NCBI RefSeq assembly: GCF_024323335.1
Contig: NC_066581.1
Coordinates: 445,185,816-445,249,815, forward strand
DNA from: Lathyrus oleraceus
Taxonomy: Eukaryota; Streptophyta; Magnoliopsida; Fabales; Fabaceae
Length of the DNA: 64,000 nt
Reading direction: 5' to 3'
Part shown: piece by piece, positions 35,817-48,000 of the stretch
Numbering within the stretch: position 1 is the stretch's first letter
Layout of the letters: every line of letters begins with the position of its first letter
Made by a program: the position numbers and the translations under genes
The notes under the pieces: generated by a model
Databases searched by the model: none
Seen by the model: the letters and a program-made list of their open reading frames with translations, nothing else
Told to the model about the DNA's origin: nothing

Positions 35817-36035
35817 TGTAGCGGTGTATTCGTCGCCATATGATTTATCAATTAAACCATAAGCAAAGCATACAATGAAATTTCGAGTCGCCACCGCACT
35901 TTTATTTATCCGAAGGACTGGCTAAAAAGCGAACAAAAGCCTAAGAAGTTTTACACGTAGAAAACTAATAAAAGATCAGAGATTCCAGGTAAGGGGTAAG
36001 TTACGCAATGGGAAGGTGTTAGGCACCCACTACGT

Positions 36036-36051
36036 CCTAGGTACTCCTAGG
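36036..36051 (-). promoter_or_regulatory. AGTA-loop hairpin, A 3' LTR
   Basis: The sense strand reads CCTAGG, AGTA, CCTAGG, with a 6-bp stem. Copy in the 5' LTR at 55107-55122. Homologous to 982-997 (B) and 19497-19512 (C) with different stems. Confidence 0.6.
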
Positions 36052-36159
36052 GAGCCCTTTTCACACTTGCTGTACTAAATTGTTATTCGTTATGACATAT
36101 ACATTGTGCAAACATGAGTGAGATGATGAGAAAAGAATGTACAAGTTTTATTGGGTTTG

Positions 36160-36218
36160 AGCGGATGAACCCGCTGCCTACGTACCTTCCATCAAAGGTA
36201 AGGATCAAAACGCCGTAG
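36160..36218 (-). promoter_or_regulatory. Three-helix RNA module, A 3' LTR
   Basis: Sense order: CTACG (36214-36218), GATCC, TACCTT/AAGGTA hairpin (36183-36200), CGTAG (36178-36182), GGC, AGCGG/CCGCT hairpin (36160-36175) with 6-nt loop. The P3 stem of B at the same place is AATGG/CCATT. Confidence 0.65.
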
Positions 36219-36789
36219 TTCGGCTAAAAGATTTCCAAAAGTGAGTTGGATTCAATTTTAAACAATAGCACTGAGGCTTTTCATTATCAATGGGAGAACA
36301 CTCGACCAAAACCAACATCCACCATGCGAGGATAGCTTCGACGTACGAGAGGGGTTAACCCTGTTTTCAGTACGGAAGTCTTACTGTCGACTCACTAAAG
36401 ATAAGGTGAGGTTTACATCAACCACAATGATAATTGAAACCTACGGCTAATGCATGAAAAGATTAATGGACATGGCCAAAACAAGTGAATGAGTAAAGTT
36501 AATTGATTGTGATTAAGAAAGTGAAGTCAGAGTATGATTAGGATTGATTCAGAGAAGTATTATGAAATGGAGTTTGAAAAAGTCAAGGACTTGAGTCCAG
36601 GTTTTTAATTTGAAAACATGAAGATGTTTGCACAACACTTATGTCAAATTTGAAAGGTATTGTGTGAAAAAGTCTAGGACATAATGAATGATGAATGGAT
36701 GGATATGGATTATAAAACTCCTTAGAAGGTTCACTTCTTGAGATCATATAGAGGATGATTCAAGGGTGTCCTTTGGAATGGAAAGTAAG

Positions 36790-37450
36790 TAATGATGAAA
36801 TAAACAAACAAATGATACCGGATGCCACTCAATGGTCTTACTCCAATCTCACAAACAAAAGCGGATATCGGATACCAATAGCTGGATTTACACCAATCTC
36901 CTAAAACAGACATGGATATCAGAGGCCACTCAATGGTCTTACACTAATCTCCCCAAAAGAAAAAGAAACGAGAATGGAATATGGAAATCAACTGCCAACT
37001 TGTGGGACTTAGGTTAACTCCCCACATGATCATAGGAAAGCAAATGCCAACTTGTGGGACTTACAATTGCATCCTCTCATAAACAAAGAAAACAAAACAA
37101 TAGATGTCAGATGCCAATCTATCTGGGCTTACTCTAACATACGCAGTATGATCCTAGGAAAACAAATGCCAACTCGTGGGTCTTACAATTGTATCCTCAC
37201 ACACAAACAAAGAAAGCAAAAACAGGGGTGTCAGATGCCAACTTGTGGGACTTACTCTAACACACAGTATGATCCTAGGAAAACAGATGCCAACTCGTGG
37301 GTCTTACAATTGTATCCTCACACACAAACAAAGAACAAGCAAAGATAAGATGAGTGGCCAACGTGATGGTCTTATACTCACTTCCATGTCATAGGAACAA
37401 ATGCCAACTTGTGGGACTTACAATTGTCCTCAATGGGTAAACAGCAACGA
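36790..37450 (-). repeat. Tandem repeat field inside A LTR
   Basis: Diverged units share GATGCCA.CT..TGG.CTTAC.C (36816, 36868, 36919) and then AAATGCCAACT.GTGGG.CTTACAATTG.ATCCTC (37041, 37164, 37284, 37400). Identical field at 55861-56521. It lies exactly between the B-like and C-like parts of this LTR. Confidence 0.75.
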
Positions 37451-40400
37451 TGGTGTCACACAGACAAAGGAAATGATCATGCATTAATGACAATTGATGA
37501 TGATAAATACATAACATACAAGCAAACAGATGCATATGAAGCACTCAAACAGTCAATGAGAATCAAAACAGCACACTCTATAGCCAAACAAGGGGGCTCA
37601 CACAAGAGGGTTTGACTATGAAAGTCCACTGTAATGGGTGAAGGTCGCTCTTAACCTTGCCATTGAGAGGCTAAGGTGAAGCAGATGAATAGGAGATGAG
37701 GGGTGTGCCTCATTGCTTCTATCCCTAATCAGGGAGAGCATCAAATAATAGAAAGTGGGGGAGCTCAGAAAGATGGAACTCTTTCCCCATTATTGACTCG
37801 ATTAGATCTTGGGTTTTTATCTCAATGCTTCAACCATGTGATGGGAGCAAGGAGAGGACACACTGAATAGTGGGGGATAGATTACTTATCCCTACCTTCC
37901 ACCAATTGCCTTACTTGAAGGACTTTTCCTGCTTGGGACAATTTTAAACACACACAAGCATTGCCTCTTAAGGAGGACTTCAGACAGTTTGCCCGGTCAA
38001 ATAACAGACCGGGTCTCCAGACTACATGAAGAAGAAGTAATTATACCTCAAAAGCAATTGCTAAATAGCAAAGCAAGCAAAAAGCAACTAAAGGGTACCT
38101 GAGAAAAACCAAACAAATCAGTATGCAATTAAACAGTTAAAACCAAAAGGGATGGATAAACAGTCAACCACAGAAGGTCAACTGTGCAAAGCAAGACTCA
38201 AACACATGAGTCAAACCATCTACAAAACAAAGGTTAGTTCATATGTAAACAAATCCAATCACATTTGTATGATCTCAATGGCAATGGTGCTTAACCTGAA
38301 ACAGGAACTCAATAGTAAGCACAAAAGACCACTAGGACTAGCCTAGGGTCAAGGATGAAAGAAAAAAAATCAAGGCAGCAAGGAAAAGTCAACCAAAACC
38401 AAAGTCAAACATTTGAGAAGCTATCACAATTGGGCCCACATCCAAATCATGCATTATGATCATTTCATGAACATTTGAAGTCAAAGTAAAGCAAAGGAAA
38501 GCACACAAAAGTCAACAGAATGACTTGCATCAAAAGTCAACCCAAACATTTTCAAAAATCATCAAATAAATCACACTCAATCCTAACATCTAACATGGTA
38601 TACATGTAAAATCTCATGGCATTTGGATGAGAGGAAGGCAGTCAATTAAAATCATGAAGTCAACATAATTTCAAGTAAGCACAATGAAAGTCAACAAACA
38701 TGGGTCAACTTCAAAAAATCATATCAATTTTAAAACAGATGAGAAATGGATGAGATTAACACCAATGCAAAGCTCAAGATGTCTAGTTATCACATATGAA
38801 GTTTCATGATCATACAATATGGTATGAGAATTTCCCAAATGATTTGGCAACATGTAGCACAAAAAGTCAACCATGGACTAGGCAGGGAAGAAAATTCACA
38901 ATCAAATGGAAAACAGCACAATCAATTCCAAGAAAAATCACACATGAACTAGACATATAAAGGATGGATCATGCAAAATTTGGGGTCATTTGGATGCAAG
39001 GAAGCATGTTAACAAAAATTGGGAAAATGCACATCATTCATGTAACACCAAATGTAACACTTAACTTCAGAAAATCATATCTCTCAATCCACAAATGATA
39101 AATGCACAAACTTTATATCAAAATGAAGGTGAGCATGTCTAGTTTTACCACAAAAAATTTCAAGACCAAAGGATGCAACATGAGTATTTCACAAAAGAAA
39201 TGGCAAGAGGTATCAATTTTTGTCACATTTCACAAACCCTAGAGCCAATTAATATCCAATGATCAGGAAAAATATTAAAAATCATGATAAAATTCTAGAC
39301 ATCCAACAGATCACAATGCAAAAAATCCCATAATTTTTGGAGTTGAAATGAATTAAAAATGGATTTTGGAAGTTGAGACATAATTAGAACAAAACATGAA
39401 CAAAAGCATGGCATGGCAAGTCAACTAAGTTGACCGAGTGGCACTCTTGTAAATACGCGCCTCATTAATCAAAACGCAGAGTTTTGGCAAATGCAATGAA
39501 ATGTTTTGATTGGCCACTAGCCAATGGAACAGTACAGCCTGCGAAAATTCCAACAACAACAGCCAAATGTATTCATGCTTCTAGGCAGGGTTTCATGTTC
39601 ATGCGACCTAGGGTTTTGGCTGTAACAAAGTGCATTCATCCTCATGTAATCACCATAAACAACATCAAATAAACAGCACGGCATCATAGCAAACAGCATC
39701 ATGCAACATTAGGCAACAGGGAAACAAGCATGATTCAAAGGAGACCTGGAAAATGTCCTAGGGTTTAAGCTACAGGGTTTAGCAGCATGGCAACTCATGT
39801 AACTAGGGTTTCTAACAGCAATCAACATGCATCTTCATCATTCATCATTCAATCATCAAAACATGAACAATAACATCAACAAATAAGCGTGGCCATGTAA
39901 CATCATCATTAAGCAACATCAGCCAATAGCAAAACAAACATCATCATGGGAAAATTCTGGAAATGCTAGGGTTTTAGCTACAGGGTTTATGCAACAACAA
40001 TCATGCATTCATCAGTTTCAAACATTCGTGCATAAAACATGAATAACAAAACGCATCCAGCATCACCAACCAAACCAGGCCTATGAAACACTATCATCAC
40101 ATAACATCAGCTAACAACAAAACAAACAACTAATCGAGTAAATTTCTGGGCAGGTATGAAGTTTATGAACAGGGTATCAACTTCATCATCATCATGAACT
40201 CAAAATTAAATCACCCAGAAATCCAAATTAAACAATGCAATACACTCAGTAAACATTGTACATTAAGAATCAAAGCATGGTTTCCCTTAAAACACTATAT
40301 CCATCATGAATCGAAGGCAAATGCATTCATACATCAAATTTCAAATCAGAAAATCTTCCAGCATACTCAACCATTTTCAACAATCTAAGGCTTAAAACAA

Positions 40401-42189
40401 CCATCAAAGAAGGACCTACATGACATATGGCATGATTTGGACAAACAAGGAAGTTGAAAAACTTACTTGAATTGAAGAACTCGATGGTACAGTGTCGTTT
40501 TGGTGGTTTTAAGCTGAAATAGAAGGAGATAATGCTTGGTAATGAAGGATCCTTGAGGTTGTTTGGCTCAATCTTGCTTGGAATTCTTCAAAGCTCTAAC
40601 TGCCATTTCATGTCCATGAAGAAAACAGAACAATAGGATGGTTGTGCTGGTGATGAATAATGCTTGAAATGAGCTTACAATGTCGGTTGGATGAAGAAAT
40701 AATGGGGGAATGCTCGGGTTCTTTGAAGGGTTTGGCAGAAAAATCTCAAAATGCCAAAATGCAAGAATGAGAGAGTGAGTGCTTTTGGTCTGTGGAGGCT
40801 GCGATTCCAGGGTTGCAAATGGCAGAAAAATGACTTTATATTATCTGTTTAAGGTCCTCTAATCAAATGGTAATCTTGCTTAGCTTAATGAAACCAAATT
40901 GCCAATTGCTAAGTTTGTGCATAAGTGAGTATGGAGGGTGTAAGCTGCACGAGCTGGGCCTTGAAATAGGCTGCAAAGGACCATTGCAAATGCTGTTTTT
41001 GGTCTGCTCCTGAATTGCTACATTGCCTTGCTTATTTCAAACCATTTTGCCATATTTGCACTTTTGCACCTTGGTCCAAAATGGTGGTATGATGATGGAA
41101 TGAGCATGAATTTAAGCTTGAGGCAAGTTTCAAATACCATTTAGAATGAATCCCCATTGGCCAATTGTGTAAAAAGTGTTTGAATCAAAAAGTCAAAGTT
41201 TGGTCAAACTTGATTTTTAAATGGAAAAGGTCAAAAAATGCCATTTTGATTGGCAAGGTTTTGGAGGGTGAAATTTATATTTTTGGAAAGAGGAGGAAAA
41301 ATGTGGTTTGTAGGAAAAAACCCCACCAAATTTGGCCTTATGGTTTGAGAGATATGCCCCTTTGAAGTTCACAAATTTTTGAAATTGAATTGATCATATC
41401 TTGACAACCATACATGGGATTTGAGAGTTCTTGGACTTTTTGAAAATGGGAGAACAAGATCTTCAACTTTAATGTTAGGCAAAAATTCATTTGAAGCTTG
41501 TATCATGATGCAAGTTGAGGATCAAGAAGTTTCCATTTTTGGCAGTTAAAATTACAGGTCCAGTTTCTATTTTTGGAAATTTTCTGATTGGCTTCAAATT
41601 CTTCAATGATGTTGATTACCATGATACATGAGGCCTATTAGGACATGAATAAGCTCTCTCAAACCATTTCCATCCATCAAAACCAAAGAATCAATCACAG
41701 TTGACCAACTTTGACTTTTCTAGGGTTTTGGACTGACTGTGCACTTCTGATGAATTCCAAACCCTAATTCCTTGAGAACTTGACTTCAAATGATGTCCCA
41801 AGTTGTATGAACTCTTGATTATTGACCATGGTGCCCAAATTCCACAAGAATGGCAACCATCCACTGCTTTGACTGACTGTTGACTGTCTAGGGTTTCTGA
41901 TTGTCTGTGTATGAACTGATGACCTTTGAGCCTTCAACCCTTGACTTGAACACTTCAAATGGACCTCCAAGTCATGTGAACTTGTTGGACAAACCCTAAG
42001 GCTTTGATTCCTTGAGAAACACCCTTGCTTGATTGGTGGATTGATCTCCTGATCAGTTTGACCTAATTCTTGGTTTGCTTGCTCTTGAGGCAACTGGGGA
42101 CAATGCAATGCTATGCAATGTATCATGATATGCTATGACCTAATATGAGAATGTATGTACAATGATAGGTGCAAATTTGAGGTGCTACA

Positions 42190-42201
42190 GCTGCCCCTAT
42201 T
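42190..42201 (-). other. Probable polypurine tract of element A
   Basis: The sense strand reads AATAGGGGCAGC directly before TGTAGCACC. It is short and not purely purine, but in the right place; B has AAATTAGGGCAT at the same place. Confidence 0.5.
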
Positions 42202-42322
42202 CAATCAGCTGGGAACCCGAACGGATGATAGCAATGGCTGTCAGACTTTCAGGGTAAACAGGGATTGAATACAAAAGAACCGTAGAAATTTGCACCGACT
42301 GGGTATGATACATGAGAACCAC

Positions 42323-43370
42323 GTCATTTACCGATGACAAACTGCATGACAGCTTCAGAAAAGCAAAACCATTTACCGATGGTTGGAAACTGGAAACTTG
42401 ATATTTACCGATATCAACTTCAGCGAGACCATTTACCGATGGCGGCTGGGGAAAACAAACTTCTGAAAAACAAAACCATTTACCGATGGTTAAAACTGGG
42501 ACTTTGATATTTACCGATATCAACTTCAGCACGACCATTTACCGATGGCGGCTGGGGAAACCACTTCTGAAAAGCGAAAACCATTTACCGATGGTTAAAA
42601 CTTGATATTTACCGATATCAACTTCAGCCAGACCATTTACCGATGGCTGCTGGGGAATAATTTGATGTAGGAAGGAAGCAAGACCATTTACCGATGGTGG
42701 CTTCAAAGTACACTTGACATTTACCGATGTCAACTTAGCAAGACCATTTACCGATGGCTGCTGAGAACTCGATATTTACCGATATCGAAGAAAACTGGGC
42801 CATTTACCGATGGCATCTCCGCTTGGGGAGGAACAAAATCTTTGTGGTGATACCAGACAAGACGTTTACTGACGACTTCTGGGGATTTTGATTTTATTGA
42901 CAAGAGAACAAAGAATGACCAGACATTTACCGATGACTGGGATGAGACTCGATGTTTACCGACATCGAAAGATGATGTTTACCGACATCAAAAAGAATGA
43001 CCAGACATTTACCGATGACTGGGGATGGGAAATTTATTGGTGAGAGACAAACAAAAGTTTGCAACTGAAAACCGGGTAGGACATTTACAGATGACTCTAC
43101 TGGGGATTTTTGTTGGGGATTAATCAGACATTTACCGATGACTGATGGAACGACTCGATGTTTACCGACACCGAAACAATGGCGTTTACCGACACCCAAA
43201 AAAGACCAGACATTTACCGATGACTGGGTGAGACTCGATGTTTACCGACATCGAAAGATGATGTTTACCGACATCAAAAAGAATGACCAGACATTTACCG
43301 ATGACTGGGTGAGACTCGATGTTTACCGACACCGAAGCAATGGCGTTTACCGACACCAAAAAATAAAACA
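42323..43370 (-). repeat. Array of about 30 mini-hairpins with TTACCG loop (A 3' UTR)
   Basis: On the + strand each unit has the loop TTACCG (TTACTG once, TTACAG once) between arms that pair: GTCAT/ATGAC (42323-42338), AACCAT/ATGGTT (42367-42384), TTGATAT/ATATCAA (42398-42417), TTGACAT/ATGTCAA (about 42712), TCGATAT/ATATCGA (about 42767), GCCAT/ATGGC (about 42798), CCAG.CAT/ATG.CTGG (about 42917, with an A-A mismatch), TCGATGT/ACATCGA (about 42947), TGATGT/ACATCA (about 42972). The flank differs from unit to unit but the two arms change together. The CAG.CAT, AACCAT and TTGATAT types recur. Later units (43155 on) have single mismatches. Confidence 0.85.
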
Positions 43371-43443
43371 CACGCGGGTGCTGACATGACACTTACTGGT
43401 ATCACAAGATCAAAACTGAGATATGTTAAGGCGAGACTGATCA

Positions 43444-44330
43444 CTTGCTGGGGGTCTCACTGGGGGAGAAACAAACTTTCTGTCACCATCGGGTGAGGAA
43501 ATAAACCTCTGTCACCATCGGGTGAGGAAATAAACCTCTGTGGGGATAACAATCCTGAATGCTGTCAAAGCAACTGTAGCTGATTTGCTGTGCTGATGTT
43601 GAATAAGGATGATCCGCCTCTGCCGGGGACACGATCTGATGGAGTTTCGAACACATGAATGCATATGTTTGAATTTTTCTATGGCGTAATGCTCCATATG
43701 GAATGGAAATGCTACGCAATTTGAGGATGCAATGATTACTATATGCAATGCAGTATGATGAGAACTCTGCGGGGAGAGATACACAGGATGACTGTGCTGA
43801 GGAATCTTCAAGATACTTCCACTGGGGGAGACAAATCAACTGCTGGGGATGGCCAACAATACAACTCCACTAGGGGAAGACAAGGCAACTCACTGGGGAG
43901 TAAGACAGCAACTCTGCTAGGGAAAACAACGGTAAACTGCTGGAGATAGTCCAATGAATCCACGAAAATTCCGCTTGGGGAAATAACCGCTCTGCTGAGG
44001 AAATAACCATTCCGCTGGGGAAGATAAACCAAGAAACTCTCTGGGGATAAGGCTCAGACAATCCTCAGATATGATGAACTCTGCTTCGGGGGATATCTGT
44101 TACTCCGCCGGGGACGACCCATACCATACAAGCAGAAACAACTCAGCTGGGGATGTAGGTATCCGTCTGCTATGAAAACTAGTCCAATCCACTGGTGGGA
44201 TGAACTCTGCTGGAGAAATAATTGCTTCGCTGGGGAAGGCTCAAACAAAACATAGCTAGGAGAATGATTCTGTCTGGGGAAAAGCACTGCTGGTGAATGC
44301 TCACAGGTGACGACCCTACTGGGGAAAATA
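43444..44330 (-). repeat. Dispersed primer-site-complementary motifs (A 3' UTR)
   Basis: About 18 degenerate copies of AACTCTGCTGGGGAA on the + strand, e.g. 43535, 43616, 43763, 43838, 43910, 43990, 44011, 44035, 44140, 44196, 44225 and 44317. The primer site on the same strand is TCCCCAGCAGAGTCGCCA (54864-54881), the reverse complement. In element RNA each copy resembles the 3' end of the primer tRNA and can pair with the primer site over up to 12 nt. Confidence 0.65.
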
Positions 44331-44848
44331 TTCACAGGTGACGTCCTGCAAATCGGAACAAACAGATGCCCCAGGGAGTACATGGACAAGATACGGTCAA
44401 GTGTCCTCAACATTCAAAATGATTTTCAAATGTTTTAATCTTTCTGCACGTCATTGTTTAGCCTTCATGTTTTTATATGCAATGTTTATCAAAAGTTCGG
44501 ACGTTTTTGCAAACAAAACAGTAAAAATAAAAACAAGAGAGCAATTTATCTGAATAACGACTTTTATTGATTGAAAATGTGCCTGAAGAGGCAAATACAT
44601 TGGGAAGCAATTCCTAGAAAGAGGTAATTGCGCACAAAAGGAAAATAAACTATCCTAATGGCAATGTGAACACGGCATCCACTGTTTCCCAACTCTGTTA
44701 TAACTCATAGATCATCAGTTTCCTCCCAATTCCTTGCTTTCTGAGAAAAATGACTGGACCGATTACATCTTTCGAGATGGCAGCTGACGAAGCATGACGA
44801 AGTACAGATGACTCAGACTGTAGTCTTCGCTTTAATCCCTCTTTTGGC

Positions 44849-45039
44849 TGGATCGCCCTTTCGGGTTTTCAATCCACCGGGATACCCATTTTTGCCTAAG
44901 CCGCCCTTGCAGGTTTTCGACTTACCGGGTGTACAATTTTTTCATTTTTATCCCTAACTTTTGCCCGAACCTTTTCTTTCTGTTTTTGGTTCGCCGGGAT
45001 GCCCATTTTTGCCTGGACTCTTTTATTCTTTTTGTCCAG
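44849..45039 (-). repeat. Four large-loop hairpins with variable stems after A pol
   Basis: Written on the + strand: TGGAT/ATCCA (44849-44853/44872-44876), TAAG/CTTA (44897-44900/44921-44924), CGAACC/GGTTCG (44966-44971/44988-44993) and CTGGAC/GTCCAG (45013-45018/45034-45039). Each stem is preceded by TTTTGCC or a variant and followed by CCGGG; the first two loops share CGCCCTT.C.GGTTTTC. Three homologous units with other stems are at 9290-9445 in B. Confidence 0.7.
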
Positions 45040-45048
45040 CGGGTCAAT

Positions 45049-48000
45049 TTACGCGAAGTATTTTTTGACTACATCTGAGTTGACAGGGGAAGGAAAATCT
45101 TCACCGTCCATAGTTGTAAGCATCAAGGCTCCACCAGAGAAGACCTTCTTCACAACATATGGTCCTTCGTAATTAGGAGTCCACTTGCCCCTGTTATCTG
45201 TACCGGGAGGAAGGATCCTCTTCAAAACTAGATCGCCAGTTTGAAATGTCCGAGGACGCACTTTCTGATCAAAGGCTCGCTTCATCCTTCTCTGATACAA
45301 CTGCCCATGGCAAACAGCTGCTAACCGTCTCTCTTCGATAAGGCTTAACTCATTAAACCTTGTACGAATCCACTCGGCTTCGTCCAGCTTGACATCCAAT
45401 AATACCCTCAGAGAAGGGATCTCCACCTCAACTGGTAGGACTGCTTCCATACCATACACAAGGGAGTAGGGGGTTGCTCCGGTCGACGTACATACAGAGG
45501 TACGGTATCCATGCAAAGCGAAAGGTAACATCTCATGCCAATCTTTGTACGTAACGACCATCTTCTGCACAATCTTCTTGATGTTCTTGTTTGCTGCCTC
45601 TACAACACCATTCATCTTTGGTCTGTAAGGAGAAGAATTGTGATGTTCAATCTTGAAATCTCTGCATAAGTCTTTCATCATTTTGTTGTTGAGATTCGAA
45701 CCATTGTCAGTGATGATTCTCTCAGGGACTCCATAACGACAGATGATTTCTTTCTTGATGAACCGGGCAACCACTTGTTTGGTGACGTTGGCATAGGAAG
45801 CTGCTTCCACCCATTTGGTGAAGTAATCAATCGCAACCAGGATGAAGCGATGTCCATTCGAAGCAGTTGGTTCAATCCTCCCAATCATATCAATGCCCCA
45901 CATGGCAAACGGCCAAGGCGAGTTCATGACATTCAACGGGCTTGGTGGTACATGTACCTTATCAGCATAGATTTGACATTTATGGCACTTCCGAGCATAT
46001 TTGAAGCAATCGGATTCCATAGTCATCCAATAATAACCGGCTCTCAGCAATTTCTTCGACATTGCATGACCACCAGCATGGGTACCAAACGAACCCTCGT
46101 GCACTTCTTGCATTAACATGTCTGCTTCGTGTCTATCCACGCATCTGAGCAAGACCATGTCAAAGTTCCGCTTATACAACACGTCATCCTGATTCAGATA
46201 AAAGCTTCCAGCCAGCCTTCTCAGGGTCTTCTTATCATTCTTCGACGCACCCTCCGGATACTCTTGAGTCTTGAGGAAGTTCTTGATGTCATAATACCAC
46301 GGCTTATCATCAATAGCATTAACAGACTCGGCTGCAAACACATATGCAGGCCTCTCGAGTCGATTCACAGCAACATGTGGCACCTGATTCCACCAATGAA
46401 CCTTTATCATGGAAGATAAAGTGGCCAAAGCATCAGCCATTTGATTCTCGTCCCGGGGGACATGATACAACTTCACCTTCTTGAAGAACGTCAGTATTCT
46501 TCTGGTGTAATCTCTGTACGGAATCAAATGCTGCTGATTTGTATTCCAATCTCCATTGACCTGATTGATCACTAGAGCAGAATCTCCAAATATGTCGAGT
46601 GTTTTGATCCTCAGATCAATGGCTTCTTCTATACCCATGATACAAGCCTCATACTCAGCTTCATTGTTGGTGACATCGAATGTCAATCTGGCAGAAAAAG
46701 GTATATGAGCACCTTTGGGATTGATTAGCACTGCTCCAATACCGTTACCGTTCATATTCACAGCCCCATCAAACATCAGTGTCCACTTGTCATCAGGATC
46801 CGGTCCCTCCTCAACAAGCGGCTCTTCACAGTCTTTCGTCTTTAGATACATGATGTCTTCATCAGGGAATTCAAACATCATTGGCTGATAATCATCGATT
46901 GGTTGTTCGGCAAGATAGTCTGACAGAATACTACCTTTGATGGCTTTCTGAGACGTGTACTGAATGTCATACTCGGTTAAGATCATCTGCCAACGGGCAA
47001 CACGTCCGGTGAGAGCTGGCTTCTCAAAGATGTATTTCACAGGATCCATCCTAGAAATCAACAGAGTAGTATGGTTCAACATATACTGCCTTAGTCGGCG
47101 AGCAGCCCAGGCCAAAGCACAGCAAGTTTTCTCGAGCAGTGAATATCTTGTTTCACAGTCGGTAAACTTTTTGCTTAGGTAGTATATGGCATGCTCTTTT
47201 CGACCAGACTCGTCATGCTGCCCCAATACACACCCCATTGAAGTCTCGGTGACTGATAGGTACATTATCAGTGGTCTCCCTGGAACTGGAGGAATCAGGA
47301 TTGGAGGTTTTTGTAAATATTCCTTGATTTTGTCAAAAGCTTTCTGACAGTCATCATTCCATTTGATCGCCTGATTCTTTCTGAGTAGTTTGAAAATTGG
47401 TTCACATGTAGCAGTTAGATGAGATATGAACCTAGCAATGTAGTTCAACCTCCCTAAAAACCCACGGACTTGCTTTTCCGTCTTTGGTTCAGGCATCTCT
47501 TGAATAGCTTTGACTTTAGCTGGATCTACCTCAATCCCTTTCTCACTGACAATGAAGCCTAAGAGCTTCCCGGATCTCACTCCAAACGTACACTTGTTCG
47601 GATTCAGCCTCAGTTTGAACTTGACCAGTCTGTCAAACAACTTCTGCAGATTAACCAGGTGCTCCTCTTCCGTCTGCGACTTCGCAATCATATCATCCAC
47701 GTACACTTCGATTTCGTTGTGCATCATGTCATGAAAGAGAGTCGTCATTGCCCTTTGATAGGTAGCACCGGCATTCTTCAGCCCAAATGGCATCACTTTG
47801 TAGCAGAACGTGCCCCAAGGTGTAATGAATGTCGTCTTTTCCATGTCCTCTGGCGCCATCTTGATCTGGTTGTAGCCTGAGAAACCGTCCATGAAAGAGA
47901 ATACCGAGGATTGAGCCGTATTATCCACCAATACATCAATGTGAGGTAATGGGAAATCATCTTTCGGACTCGCCCTGTTCAGATCCCGGTAGTCGACACA

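Larger units (their letters stand above)
35817..42189 (-). repeat. 3' LTR of element A (6,373 bp)
   Basis: On the sense strand it starts TGTAGCACCTC at 42189 and ends CCGCTACA at 35817. From 42189 to about 37560 it is homologous to the C LTR; from about 36780 to 35817 it is homologous to the B LTR. Between them (about 36790-37450) is a tandem region with units of about 65 bp and 110-125 bp built round ATGCCAACTTGTGGGACTTAC. It includes the RNA module (36160-36218) and AGTA hairpin (36036-36051). Small ORFs here are repeated unchanged in the other LTR only because the LTRs are identical. Confidence 0.95.
42190..45048 (-). other. 3' UTR of element A
   Basis: Non-coding 2.9 kb from the pol stop to the LTR. 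On the sense strand it begins with four large-loop hairpins (44849-45039), then a field of primer-site-complementary motifs (about 43444-44330), then an array of about 30 mini-hairpins (42323-43370), then a short purine tract AATAGGGGCAGC next to the LTR, the likely start of plus-strand synthesis. Short frames made of the repeats are not genes. Confidence 0.85.

Noticed and set aside
37052..37394. Small ORFs with repeated peptides in the A LTR
   Set aside because: They result from the tandem DNA repeats; they recur at 56123-56465 only because the LTRs are identical.
42323..43370. CRISPR-like array (short repeat TTTACCGA with variable spacers)
   Set aside because: Spacing is irregular, repeat is only 6-10 bp, flanks are self-complementary, and the context is an Ogre 3' UTR in a plant genome.
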